In this document: positions 45,030 to 57,500 of the stretch, piece by piece
How positions within the stretch are numbered: position 1 is the first letter of the stretch
How the letters are laid out: each line of letters opens with the position of its first letter
NCBI GenBank assembly: GCA_001986395.2
Contig: MQVO02000008.1
Span: 868,001 to 932,000, forward strand
Length of the DNA stretch: 64,000 nucleotides
Direction of reading: 5' to 3'
From: Irpex lacteus
Lineage: Eukaryota; Basidiomycota; Agaricomycetes; Polyporales; Irpicaceae
Notes under the pieces: generated by a model
The model's database searches: none
What the model saw: only the letters and a program-made list of their open reading frames with translations
What the model was told of the DNA's origin: nothing
Translations under genes and position numbers: made by a program

Positions 45030-45938
45030 TATTTCAGTCCACGCTCGCGAGAACGTTCCTATTGGAACACCTACAGGTGAGTTGTCGTATGCTATGAGTA
45101 CTGGAATGCACGCTCACAGACCGTTATACTTAGTAATAATAACACTCTAGGAGCGATGCCGAAATACTGAAAGTACGAGTACTTACAACTATTGTTGAGC
45201 GATGTTCAAATACGGACTCACTCTCAGTGCGGATACGCGAGAGAAGGAGGGGATCTTGTAACCGGTGTGGTAGCTGTGAACAAGGTGCGCATATAAGCTA
45301 ATCTCATGTACGCGTGTGGCTGATATGACTGGTCTCTGTACTCACTTAGAGAAACCGAACATAACCCGTTACACGACACACATTGCTTTGATGCATGTGC
45401 TACTGCTGACAAAGAGCTCTGCCTGCCCTGATTGACACGAGCATCCACAGTATTCCGGACCCATGCACTTAACAGGATGAAGCCAATGGGCGTATCCATG
45501 ATAAAGCAGAGTCCCTTTTGGTGCGTGCATTTACCCTCTGCTTGCCGATCGTCATCCTCAACATATCCCAGGAACTCAGCTATCAAGTATATATCGGTGT
45601 CACGCTCTTTTTCTGTGGCATCAACGTCACTGGACCCGACTATGCGTTTTCTATCCTCATACTTCAACAGATGAGCATCGCCACAGGCTACAGCACGGGT
45701 GAAGTTCTGGCTCGCTCGTGCCAGTGGCCATCTTAGAGACCCAGTGGAGACTAGGTACGTCGTATATTCCCTGATAAAGCACATCTACTCATCACCTGTA
45801 TACTCACCCGCAATAGAGAGAAATAATCCTTATTCGTCACCCCTGCAATCCCTGCCGGTACCTTGAACGATCTGGGATTTACCTCCAACGTCGACGCCTC
45901 CGTGATAACGGCGACAGCCACGGTGATGCCCGCCAATC
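45030..45938 (+). pseudogene. proteasome beta-2 pseudogene, copy E
   Basis: Identified by order and wording. GTGCGGATACGCGAGAGAAGG then GTAGCTGTGAACAAGGTGCG corresponds to exon 2. GCTACTGCTGACAAAGAG and the 45450-45520 stretch correspond to exon 3. CACTGGACCCGACTATGCG corresponds to the ITGPQLF part of exon 4. CTGCCGGTACCTTGAACGAT and TCCAACGTCGACGCCTCCGT correspond to exon 5, which stops early. Every exon is frame-broken. Confidence 0.65.
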
Positions 45939-45944
45939 TTGCAA

Positions 45945-46080
45945 TAGCCGCTGCTTCAGTCTATAGCTCGCAGGGTTTCGACTCTTCGAGCACGTATATG
46001 CAAATAACTGATGCCATGAAACGTTTAACTTGAAACTTATAACGGGCAACGCTTTACAAGGGTCTGTCTAGCTCCGGAAG
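45945..46080 (+). pseudogene. isolated 5' fragment of proteasome beta-2
   Basis: GCTTCAGTCTATAGCTCGCA and GGTTTCGACTCTTCGAGCAC reproduce exon 1 ([15 protein letters not shown] region) immediately after the end of copy E. The following 60 bases resemble intron 1. No further exons follow, so this is a sixth, truncated trace of the tandem array. Confidence 0.55.
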
Positions 46081-47038
46081 CTTTAATTTATCAATCAAAT
46101 GCTAAGGTCGCAAGTGCTGTGCGATTATTCGTATACTGCCGTAACATCGTTTCCTTCAGGCTGACGGACGAAGATCTGTTCGTCTCCGTTGGCTGTACAG
46201 GTTGACTGTCCCATGTCCTGTAAGCTGATCCATTCATGCCCGCATTGAGCTAGGACGGCTCACAGCTTCGTTGACGATGTGGAGTGCACTTACGGCGATA
46301 CGTAGGAGAATGTTGTGGTTGGGCCGCATATCCGTCTTCTCCGAGGACTACGGCATTCTCCTTCAACACCTCGCCTGCACTTCAAGTGATCAGCGATGAA
46401 AGCGACGTTAATTCACTTTTGTCCTCGGAAATGCAAGCACTTGGTCGCCCAACGCTGCAATACAGAATGTATTCGTCGTGTTCAATGACATCAAATTTCA
46501 GGCTGGTACTATCTGTGTTTCGATCTCAGACACATAACACGCCGGTGCATAACACTGCGAGAGACGCGAAAACGTCAAGGACCATTCTTGGTGAGCTTCG
46601 AGTTGATGCTCTGTCCTTCTATCCACACAATCTGCTCTTTCGAATCAACCATCTATGCCTTCCCTCTATCTCATAACGTGCTATTAGGCGGTCTGAAGGC
46701 TTCACTAACGTCTCGTGGCCGGTCATCTGTATACAATCCATGGCCATCGTACTTCCATCTTCAGCTGGTTTTCCATGGAAGATTGGATAGCTGACTCTTG
46801 AGTAGGCAAGATCAATATACCTCCGCGTCTGCAATACAGACATAACATTCTTCCATTGCTCAGTTATGTCCATCGCGATCGTGGGGATACGAGGTACATT
46901 GTGAGTACTGTGGATATAATGAGCGAGAGCTCACCGTATGACTTGTCGGTTTCCAATCCTCCTCTGAATATTGTCTCCTCTCCAGCAACTCTCCAGCCTT
47001 CATCTTGCACTCATACTTGCCAACTCCGATTAATCACG
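46081..47038. other. intergenic region upstream of the plus-strand DUF6533 gene G
   Basis: It contains an open minus-strand frame at 46619-46873 (MDITEQWKNVMSVLQTRRYI) and a plus-strand frame at 46284-46676, neither recognised. This is where the array changes orientation from minus-strand to plus-strand DUF6533 genes. Confidence 0.4.
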
Positions 47039-48685
47039 ATGTCATCGGTCGCTGACCTCCAAGAACAGTACGCCACTACTGGTCACTTATTCGCTCATTA
47101 CCTCCTTACTGACGTATCCTAGGATTGTAGGAAACTATATCGAAACTGCCGTCAATAGTTCGTCGTTTTTTATTGCCCTTGGCTCCCAGATGTTTGACAA
47201 ATCTTTATCAGCTCTATTCTTGTTTGATACCGTCATCACTTTTTCTCAAGAAGTGAACGTGATATGGCTACGAGAGTGGACTGCAATGACGTGGCTGTAC
47301 GCAGTCCTTCGCTACAGCGCTCTGGCCAACAATATTCAGCCCTTCATACCAGTCTATCCCTCGGTACGCTGATCTTCCCGTGACCCGCTACCTTTACTAC
47401 CGTTGATCTGATAATACTTGTTCACTTCAGAGGTAGGTTTGTTGCTCCACTTCCAGCGCGTTGTCACCAATGCCTCTCAAGTTGTAGAGCCGATACATAC
47501 GTAGAAAACATTCTGTTGCTGACACAGATGCTGTCGTTGGCATGTGCGTCACTCATTCAACCATGAGCTGCGCGCGAAAGGCTAATTTTGACTTCTCGTG
47601 TTAGCGTTCTCTGCTCTCAGAGTATATGCATTATCGGACGGACGATATTTGATTTCTGTGTTAGTCCTTGTGATGGGGTGTATGCCCTTCGCCGCAGCCA
47701 TCGTGAGTCCCACATAGTAGCAAGGCAATGACCAGATTTATGATCAGCGAACAGTATAGATTGACTGCAAGCACGGTGGTCGTGACTCCGGTTGTCTGCA
47801 CGCTCGGCACATCTTTATCAGAACATCTCATACTATCGTAAGTGTTAAACCAGGCGACTTGAATGCTCATTGACAGATTGTATACCCCGTAGTTGTACGT
47901 ATATTCTCTAAATACAGGTGGCCCACGTTGATGGCTTGAGCCTGGGCAGTATCATTGAGTGAACGCATTTCTATGATCGCTAGCGAGGCGCTTGTTCTCG
48001 CGGTGACTTGGTACAAGACAGCTCAGCTGTACCTGGAAGCACGCCGACTTGGTATCTCAGCACCCCTGGCAAAGATGCTCATTCGTGACGGTGAGATTGC
48101 TCAACTCATTGAAGTGACCACTCTCGATTTTCTGACGATCAGGTTTCTAGGAACGATACATTTCATGTGAGTCTGTAATCATTCCGATAGCTCCAATATA
48201 TACTTCAACTCATTATTGTCGGGCCAGTATACTCATGATCACCAACATACTCGAAGTGATTTCATCAACGATTGTAAGTTTTCTGCTTCCCTTTACATTT
48301 TAGCATGGTGTTTGGATACTGACTCGTGTATTGTCAGCCAACGGTGGATACGTTGCTCCTTGCTCAATCGCTCTTCCAAGTGTGCGTGTCCCTGTAATCT
48401 TACGACCATAAAATCATTCTCATGATGCATATTTTCAGCCTACCAGCAATGATCGTCTGTCGTTTCATACTAAATCTACGGCAGATAGAGCCTGCAGGCA
48501 GCTCTTGGGCTTCCGGAAACAAGTCGGTCAGCCTTCGCTTTGTTGGCAATTTGGGTCAGCCATTACAGATCGGGATTGACAATGACGAACCGGAAGACGA
48601 CGATCTGGAGGTTTATGGTGGCGATGTCCCACTTGAGCCCACTATTGCCACGGAGACCTCAGCTGAGAGGCATATCCACCTGTGA
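47039..48685 (+). CDS. DUF6533-family multi-pass membrane protein, copy G
   Basis: Start ATG at 47039 (MSSVADLQEQ). Exons in order carry IVGNYIETAVN, FDTVITFSQEVNVIWLREWT, FSALRVYALSDGRYLISVLV, ISMIASEALVLAVTWYKTAQ with ARRLGISAPLAKMLIRDG, ILMITNILEVISSTI and IVCRFILNLRQIEPAGSSWA. The acidic tail is DNDEPEDDDLEVYGGDVP, ending at TGA 48683-48685. All family landmarks are present and every junction uses GT..AG. The opposite orientation and higher divergence suggest an older duplication than A-D. Confidence 0.78.
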
Positions 48686-49613
48686 AGGTGGAACAGAGGT
48701 ACAGGTTAGTCCAGCTATTCATTATTACGCCGGGCTGTCCAGGTGCATCGCAGCTGACAATTGAATACTGACTCCGTTGTGTATTAGGCTTGTTGAGTAT
48801 GGGGCATCAGCCCAACTCCGATGACGACCTGCAAGAGAGTATATCACCCTTTCCCTTGTATGCACCGGTCGCAGTTATGCTCACCAGTCACGTAAAGCCA
48901 CAGGAATGTGTGTATATACATCGCGTGATCAAATTGACACTCATCGCACTGCCTCAACAAAGACACAGACCACGTGGTGATACGATACCCACAATCTTTC
49001 GTTTAAGTTACGCAATGGAAGGTAAATAAAGGTGGCCAAGGACGGTGTTGGGAGCAAGCACATCGAGTGTGGCGTCTGATGTGTGGCGCCCCGAGTCATG
49101 CACAGCCAGCGGATCTGCGAGTACAAGTTAGGCGTGAGCAAGATCTTTCAGGTGGGGCAACTGCGCTTTCTATTCACTGCGTACTGATACGCTATTGATA
49201 GGTCCTGAGGCAATGCTGCATCAGCGTTTCGCTCACCTTCTTTCCCCGATTCATTGTCGGAGGCGCAATCAATTTCCGTGTCTCAGCACAGCTGGGAGCC
49301 CAATTTACACCTCATATTTCCTATTGCGGCAATATGCAATATTCCATGTACAGTCATCATCGCAATTTGTGTACTGATTGTCTCGTTGAAGGGACACTTC
49401 TTTTCTACAGTCGCCAAACGGCTCGTCCGCAAGGCCATCGCTCATATATAAATATTGGCAGTAATCGTAGAACGAACGTGCGCTGGTCCTCGTTTACTGC
49501 TGTCAGACAAGCATATCGCTGCGTCAGTTCCGGAAACTTTGTTCTGTTTTTCATTCCATTGATGGGCAGAAATTGTCCTTCGACAGACACTATAACAAGT
49601 ACTTCGAAAACTC
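48686..49613 (+). other. intergenic region with a possible single-TM exon
   Basis: The frame 49254-49451 has the hydrophobic run IAAICNIPCTVIIAICVLIV followed by a basic end, as in a C-terminal membrane anchor. No upstream exons could be linked with confidence (a candidate is 48790-48870, LQESISPFPLYAP), so no gene is called. Confidence 0.3.
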
Positions 49614-51270
49614 ATGTCTTCACAGCAACAACGAGTGGTGGCTATTTATACAGAGCAGTACGTCGTTTTAGTCCTCTGGTGGATCATACTCACTCAAAGC
49701 TATCTCCAGGCAGCTCTTGGATTATGTCGCCGTATCCGCCAGTGGTACGTTCCCTCCGCAGACGCCATGGCATGCTCTCACGAACTGATCCGGATGTACA
49801 ATACATAGTATTTTACTTCTACGAATGCTGCATAGCCTTCACAGAGGAAGTCAGTGTCATATGGAGACGAAAATGGACGGGAATGACGTTGCTCTTCGCG
49901 TTCACCCGTTACATTGCGTTATTCGTGCAAATCTTATCGTTCATGCCCAATCCTACATATATTGTAAGCCCGCTGTCTTATTGCTCTGTTTGCATGGAAA
50001 ATAACACTGTTATCATCCTCAGAGGTAGAGCACCTGTTGAACGTGCAAATCTACAAAACAAAGCTCACCTGATACTGCTTCTGATAGCTGCTTTACCACT
50101 GCAATCATTACCGAGACGTTGAATATTATCTTGTGGTTCTGCTTTGCCGGTGAGTGTTTCCCGCTGTTTAAAAAGGTAGTGTCTGAAAACGTATTCAGTG
50201 TTCTCTGCCTTGCGTGTGTACGCACTTTTAGACGGCAACCGTCTCGTCTCCGGCATAGTATTTGCTCTGAGCTTTGTACAATGCGCAACAAACCTCGTGA
50301 GTGCTTCTCGTGACACATAGAGAGTATAAGGCTTACTCGCTACAATGGGTAGTATGGCTATGCTACCTCTAGGCCGGTTTTCAATTACTCTATTGACTTA
50401 TGCGAGTACCGAACGCTCAACTCCCCAAGTCTAAATATGAGGTAAGCCTGCCAATCATTGAAACCTCCATCTAAGCTGATAGGCGTACTGCAGACGTACG
50501 TACACTCCATTATCGTTGATCTCCGAGATATAGCTATTCATGCCCTCTTTCGGGCACATAGTCGCTATCAGCACTCGCACAGCGCTCACTATTGCTGACA
50601 TCGTCGTCCTGGTCGTCACCTGGTCGAAAACAATACACGCATACATCGCAGCCCGAAAGCTGAACATAGGAGCCCCTTTGGCCTCTATGCTTCTCCGAGA
50701 CGGTATGACGTTGCCTACGACTTTCTATAAAATATATCATAACTGATTGCCAAGCTGATAGGAACTATCTATTTTTTGTGAGTAGAAATTCGTCCCATAG
50801 CCTGAATTTCCGAGTAATACTCCTGATATCTGGAACGTGATAGAATCCTGCTGGTGCTCAATGTCCTCCAGAGCCTTCCATTCTATGCGGTGAGTTCAAT
50901 CCAGTGCCTGCGTACCATTCTCAGCTGACAGCATCGACTTCTAGCCATCGTTAGATAATATCCAGTTTGCTTCAGCGTACTATCAAGCGTGGGTACTTCT
51001 ACCGCGTCCCCGCCTTCTCGCTCAGCTGCTAAAGTCTGCAAATTTTTCTTACTCAGACTTGTCCCAACCCTCGTATGCCGGTTTATCTTGAACCTTCGTC
51101 AAGCCGGAACCGACAATCTACTTGATCAGCAATCTCGCAGCACGAGTCTTGTCGGGAATCTGGGCCAGTCGCTACAGTTCCGTTCTGTACATGATGAAGA
51201 AGATGAACATAACGGGGAGAATACGGGAACAACCCGAGCTGCCTTGGAGAGCACAGTCACGGAGGCTTAG
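49614..51270 (+). CDS. DUF6533-family multi-pass membrane protein, copy H
   Basis: Start ATG at 49614 (MSSQQQRVVAIYTE). Recognisable exons: SYLQAALG, FYECCIAFTEEVSVIWRRKW with TGMTLLFAFTRYIALFV, ETLNIILWFCFAG, FSALRVYALLDGNRLVSGIV, TRTALTIADIVVLVVTWSKT with AARKLNIGAPLASMLLRDG, RILLVLNVLQSLPFYA and LVCRFILNLRQAGTDNLLDQ, with a tail containing DEEDEHNGENTGTT ending TAG at 51268. It is the most diverged member of the family here. Copies G and H are tandem and head to tail. Confidence 0.72.
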
Positions 51271-52220
51271 ACGTAGACCATGGAGAGGCCTTTTGGCTTG
51301 TGCATCAATGATTTCGAAGCTTTACTTTGAGCATAAAACAACTTCAGTAATCACAGAACAACTCGTTAATGCTTCGTGAAACTGGATTTTGCACGCAGCA
51401 TTGGACGATAACTACGGTTTGCCGCCGGTAACTTGAACGCTGTGGAGGAACGGCACAGTGAGATAGCTGAGTACCAAACCTCGAAGGGATATTTCGATGT
51501 TTCCGCTCAAACCAATTGTTGCTACCGTTAAATGCTGAAGGGGTCCAGAAATTTGAACTAATGCGACCATGTGGACGAGTGACTGTTATAAGTAAGTACA
51601 TGAGGGCTCCGTGCATATGGGCGATTGTATATTCTGCAGTGTAGCCGAGTATATGAATATTCTGAGATAGTCAACGTTCCTTTTGTCATCGGCGCGTCCA
51701 AACACTGAACCACAACAAGTGACTCGATAGGCCAATAAGAAGTCGCATACGCGCCTATCCTAATGGGGCAGTGCAACCCGATGGGGCAATTGCACTCGAA
51801 CCGTCATCGTGTCCTCTGTTCTTTTTTTGCATGGGACTCACACGCCTGATTGATCATACAGGTCATCAGTATCGCAGAATTCGCAGCTCAAATGCACAGA
51901 TATGAGCAAAGATGTGGGTGGCGATGTGCACCCGGGCCCTATCTTTCGAACATGGTCAGTACACTTGTAGCGCCTTTTCTCTCGACATCACTCTGGCCTT
52001 CGTTATTGTTGGTTCTCAGTCCAATATACACTATATATGTGCCAACCGTCGGGCATAACCCTGCGTTTTCATGTGCAGACCGGGCCCACCCGAATAACAT
52101 ATAGCTCGAATGCCACACGGATGTATATATTTCAACTTGCAAAGATACCAATTTATTTCATCTGTCACCCGCTGGAAGTTAGGCTATCTTGTACCCGAAT
52201 AGGTCTTATAACATATGTAA
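51271..52220. other. spacer between the duplication array and the satellite
   Basis: No gene supported. From about 51780 the composition changes to AT-rich DNA with recurring CCGGT, TATAC and ATATGT words that continues to 54.5 kb. Confidence 0.5.
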
Positions 52221-53315
52221 CCTCGGCATATCCAGATTATCGCCAAACCCGTGGGTGGTTCATTTCCTCTGCAGCCCAGTTAACAATAGGCTCTCTGCTA
52301 CCCGGGCACCGGACATTCCATATGCGAGCCAAAGCTAGTGAGACTGACTGCAAACGCCTCCGCCATCCATTTCATTTGCCGACCGGTACCATGCAGCTCT
52401 ATGCCACCGAGTATACCATATATGCTCATTTCTGTGACTCCTAACCGGTGAAAGATCACATATCTAGCTAAACAAAATCACCTATGAAGGATACCTCGGC
52501 ATATTCAGATTATCGCCAAACCCGTGGGTGGTTCATTTCCTCTGCAGCCCAGTAAACAATAAGCTCTCTGCCACCCGGGCACCGGACATTCCATATGCGA
52601 GCCAAAGCTAGTGAGACTGACTGCAAACGCCTCCGCCATTCATTTCATTTGCCAACCGGTACCATGCAGCTCTATGCCACCGAGTATACCATATATTGCT
52701 CATTTCTGTGACTCCTAACCGGTGAAAGATCACATATCTAGCTAAACAAAATCACCTATGAAGGATACCTCGGCATATTCAGATTATCGCCAAACCCGTG
52801 GGTGGTTCATTTCCTCTGCAGCCCAGTAAACAATAAGCTCTCTGCCACCCGGGCACCGGACATTCCATATGCGAGCCAAAGCTAGTGAGACTGACTGCAA
52901 ACGCCTCCGCCATTCATTTCATTTGCCAACCGGTACCATGCAGCTCTATGCCACCGAGTATACCATATATTGCTCATTTCTGTGACTCCTAACCGGTGAA
53001 AGATCACATATCTAGCTAAACAAAATCACCTATGAAGGATACCTCGGCATATTCAGATTATCGCCAAACCCGTGGGTGGTTCATTTCCTCTGCAGCCCAG
53101 TTACCAATAAGCTCTCTGCCACCCGGGCACCGGATATTCCATATGCGAGCCAAAGCTAGTGAGACTGACTGCAAACGCCTCCGCCATTCATTTCATTTGC
53201 CAACCGGTACCATGCAGCTCTATGCCACCGAGTATACCATATATTGCTCATTTCTGTGACTCCTAACCGGTGAAAGATCACATATCTAGCTAAACAAAAT
53301 CACTTATGAAGGATA
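52221..53315 (+). repeat. 274-bp tandem repeat, four copies
   Basis: Successive copies begin with CCTCGGCATATTCAGATTAT at 52221 (TCC variant), 52494, 52768 and 53042, so the period is 273-274 bp. They share CCCGTGGGTGGTTCATTTCC, ACCGGTACCATGCAGCTC and ATCACATATCTAGCTAAAC. Copies 2-4 are almost identical and copy 1 is the most diverged. An apparent ORF in each copy is a consequence of the repeat and not evidence for a protein. Confidence 0.92.
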
Positions 53316-54592
53316 TATACCAGCCTTCAAAAGGCATCTGCAAACCGAACGACGCCATATATTAGCCGCAATCCGCAAACCGATGTTACACATATGTATA
53401 ATCTGATAACCGCTTCATATTCAACATAAATGAATTGACCTATATACCAGTCACTGTGGTAGCAGATCTGCACTACATCAGCTGGGGATAGTATCCTTCC
53501 TCAATGTCATCATTTAGGTGATGTACATATAGGTAATGTCTATTTATTTCCAAGTCTTGACTGCGAGCCATATTTCAACTGGTACAATTTTGGGATGGCA
53601 AGCATGTACAATTTAGTATCTGAAATCCGGTGTATACGTAGTCACATTAGATATAGACTTATAGCGGATATGCATCTTACCTCATGAAACATTTATAAAC
53701 CATGGTGTAGTCATAGATGAGATATATACCTGCGAACCGATATCAGGTTGTGCTACGAATTGATCCGCAACCGCTGATTATCAATGTATATTTACCAGCC
53801 AGTGCAACAGAGCATCTGCAAGAGATCACATCACGATAGTATGCTTGATTAATACGTCATTTGAGCTGCAAATAAAAATTTCATATATCAAGAGTTGAAA
53901 TTTGTACACATTGCATACACTCAAATCACATCAATACTGACTACTTCAGTACACATGATTCATGGCCTAATTAACAAGCTATGCAGGTCCAATAAAGTCT
54001 GTGATTTGCACGTGCATCTTCTACCAGGTACAATTATCATGCACCCGTTACCTCATGTGCAGCCCGGTAAATATCATATGGTACATTATCCATCTGCAAA
54101 CAATGGCATATAGTCTGGTTCATGTTGTGTGTAAACCGGTACATATCGAACTATAGATATTCTTCTTCTAGTCATTTTGTATGCAAACCCGTAAAGCGCG
54201 ATCTATGTATATTCTATTTCTGGTCATTTTGTATGCAGACCGTAAAGACCGAACTGAATGGTAGTCACTCCTACCTGAGAGCAGGATGTTAACCAGGTTA
54301 ATAAATATGGGGACCCAGGTCATCATTGGACCATTCTGTTCATATTTCTGAGCACGAATGGCAATATATTAGAAGCCAAAAACAATATACGCAGGATCAA
54401 TTATGTGCAATATCGCTCATATGTATATGTGTGTGCAAGCTGCTTCTAATATTATGCGTGTTTACTAGTAAATTTATGCAGACGAGATAGAGATCAAGAA
54501 TTCAGCACTAATTATTTTATATACACTATCACACTGTATATCAATAGTATCTATGATGAATACTACCAAATGCGTCAATACGAAACACATTT
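53316..54592. other. AT-rich flank of the KDZ element with dispersed GCAAACCGGTA-like words
   Basis: Repeated words such as CTGCAAACCG, GTGTAAACCGGTACATAT, GCAAACCCGTAAAG and GCAGACCGTAAAG occur every 50-100 bp. Similar wording reappears at 60.05-60.95 kb on the other side of the transposase and TET/JBP genes. No gene seen. Confidence 0.5.
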
Positions 54593-57500
54593 CTACTGGA
54601 TTTGCAAAAAGTACTTGTTAACAGCTGGCTGATGCGCCGATGCCTTTGTCCAAAACTGCCTCCACATGTATCGTTTCCCATAAGCATAGCAAGCCAGTCC
54701 CTTCCGCCCTTTCTCATCTGCATCTCTCCCTTTCTCTTCCCATTTATTTGCTTCGTTCAAGAACCAATTAGTCATCATCGCCAGATCTGCGGCACATTGC
54801 TGTACTTCTTCATCCCAACGATCACGGCGCTGCTTGGCCCGGAGCCACATGACTCTGTAAACTAAGAAGGTGCATCTAAAGTTAGTCACTCATTCCAGTT
54901 TCATGAATACAACGCCAAAACAAACATTCTTCTAACCAGTGGCTGTTTCCCTCTTTTCGCCCATCCCGGATAAGCCAAAACCAGGGAACAACATCTCGTC
55001 GTTGATTCACTCGATTCTCTTCTGTCACATCCTTGTTCACGGTGAGGTGAGCATCTTTCAGGTATTCGTACAAGCCTAGCTTGTCGGAGTCAAGCAATTT
55101 CAGAGCTTTTCTTGCCAAGCGATATGATATCACTGCCTTGTCAATCTGCGTTGCACTTCTGGTCAGTTCCGTGTGTTGTATCTGAAGCTTATACCCTGTT
55201 CACCTGAATATTAACCAGCTTTGCGTTTCCCCAGATCCTTGTTTTCCCTCTTGTGGTGGTTGATTTTGGAAGGTGTGATCTGTATATCAGTGCTTTGTGC
55301 GCAAGACCATCACGTAAAGACTCTAGTGCATCATTTGCTTGTCCCTCACGCAGTAACAACTCGTCGTTGACCCACTGCTCTAGCCGCAACTCAATGCACC
55401 GCTGTCGTCCAAGCAGAGAGGGCAGGAATAGCTCATCTGCTTGGGCCACATTCACATCACCACCTATTTCACTTGCCTCATCATCAGAGGCTACCGTGTC
55501 ACGGTCATCTTCCATGTCCCTATTGAGGTTCTGGTTTTCTTGTAATCGGCGAACAGCCACCACGTCTGCCTCCTCCTCCTCCTCCTCCTCCTCCTCCTCC
55601 TCCTCCTCCTCCTCTTCTTCTTCTTCTGCATCTGTGTCCTCTTCTTCGCTCAGGTCCACATAAATCTCATCCGGATCCGGGTCATGAAGACGGACAAATT
55701 CCTGAGGAGGCATTCCACGAACAAGGGTCTGAATTTGAGTCCAGTGTGCTTCTTCAAACGACTTTTGGGCATCTTGCATGCATTTAGCAATGGCAGAATT
55801 GAGTTTGAGCTCCTTCTGTTGAAGAGCAACTTGAACCGTAGGATTTGGATTCTTCTTGAGACGGTTCTTCTCCCAAGCCAATATTTGCCTGTCATACGTA
55901 TGTTGACTGTGTCAAGACAGGGAGGACAAAACATACCTCTGTCTGTGCAAGTGAATAGCTCGATCTAGCCAGTTTATATCTGCTGCATGTCTCGTTGTTG
56001 CTGCTCGTTGGAGCAGTTGCGCCTTTAGAACTGCCTGGGAAGGAGCTGTTGCACATCTAATATTTAGGAGCTGTCAGAAATATTTTGAATACACGCACCC
56101 TTGTCCATTTTAATGTCAAATATCTTCATTGATGCACCCCGGTTTCTTACAGCCTCCCTCTCCTGCTCTTCCCAAGCCTGCTGATTTATATCTATCGGCA
56201 ATGAGCGGCAAAGTTCCACAAATGCAACATTTGCTTCTGAGAGGGCTGTAACCGCTGCCTTCAGTTTAGCTGAGATGACTTTATCTGAGAAATATGGTAT
56301 AAGTGGGCCCAAGTAAGGCAATATACGGATCACATTACCTAGGGAAACTAATTTGAGCCAATTGTGATCCGAAAACAGGAAGTTGAGCGCTTCAAGCCGG
56401 TGGTAAGGTGTCATGGAGCGCATTGACTGAACGATGGCCTTAATGGAGCCCCAAATGGTTTCCATGAGCTCCCCCTCAAGCTGCCCTGCCCCTAACAGAT
56501 AGTTGAGAGTATGTTGCGAGTAACACTCAGCAACATGTGCAGAAAGATGGAACTTTCCAACAGCATAGCATATATCTTCCAAGGCCATAGACTCTGGCAG
56601 AGAAAGGTACGGACTTCCCAGGAGGCGTTCAGGAAATCGTTTGCGCCACTGGCAGCATACATCGTAGATTATTAACAGCGACTTCAGGCCCTCGCTATTA
56701 TAACTGGCCGCCTTGCATATGCAATAATCCATGTACGCTTGCCTGTGAAAGGTAGAGTTAGACCTGCTATGCTCAGAGATTAACATGTGCAGCGAGAAAA
56801 ACAACATCCAGTGATGCAGACAATAGTATATGAGAATATATGCGGTTGACATACATTGTATGTTTTCCGTTTCACATACAGGATATCCGCGCGGTCCCAT
56901 ATACATTGTATGTATGTTGGTCCACATACAATATATGTCCGCGGTTTTCACATACATTGTGTGTGTACGGCGTAACATACATTGCATGTGTGCTGTCTAG
57001 CACACAATATATGTTCATTGCCTATGCAAGATCTCGTTATGCGTTCGAACAGCTTTGAAATTATGCGATAGAAATTCAAGATAGCCCTTATGAAGTAGTA
57101 CTCACCGTTCTCCTCCAGTCGGGAAATCAACAACTGATCCCGGAATGATGCAGCCGTGCCGTGCACAACAGGCTGCACCAATACCAGTACAGTCTTTGTG
57201 CTTGTATCGTCCCTTCTCTTGAGTATTATTTACACTTCGATGCTTGTTACACGTCGATTTCTATTTCAAAACATTGAGCAGTACACATAGTGATACTCAT
57301 AATCAACGCACCTCTTGGTACTCCTTGGCGGTGGCCAGATGTTTCTTGTACTGTGTCTGATCAGCGACATAAGTTTCATTGCCCATTAGAAGCACATCTA
57401 ATGCTGCATTCCGGGATGCGCTTTTAAGATGGTCCGCGCTAAAGAATCCATCAACTGTTAAAGATCGTTGATAGAGCCAGCTGAATAGGTTGTTAGCAAT

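Noticed and set aside
45432..45674. Plus-strand ORFs at the copy E locus as new genes
   Set aside because: They are broken frames of the decayed proteasome exons 3 and 4.
52037..53259. Repeated ORFs inside the 274-bp satellite
   Set aside because: Same frame in each unit is a by-product of repetition; no start context, domain or splice support.
55253..55663. Plus-strand frame with a poly-Ser run
   Set aside because: Antisense reading of the poly-Glu microsatellite in the KDZ transposase.
56743..57260. Frame break in the KDZ transposase at the QAYMDY exon
   Set aside because: Using the frame CNKHRSVNN to PTGGER for the preceding exon restores a phase-2 junction, and all ten exons then sum to a multiple of three.
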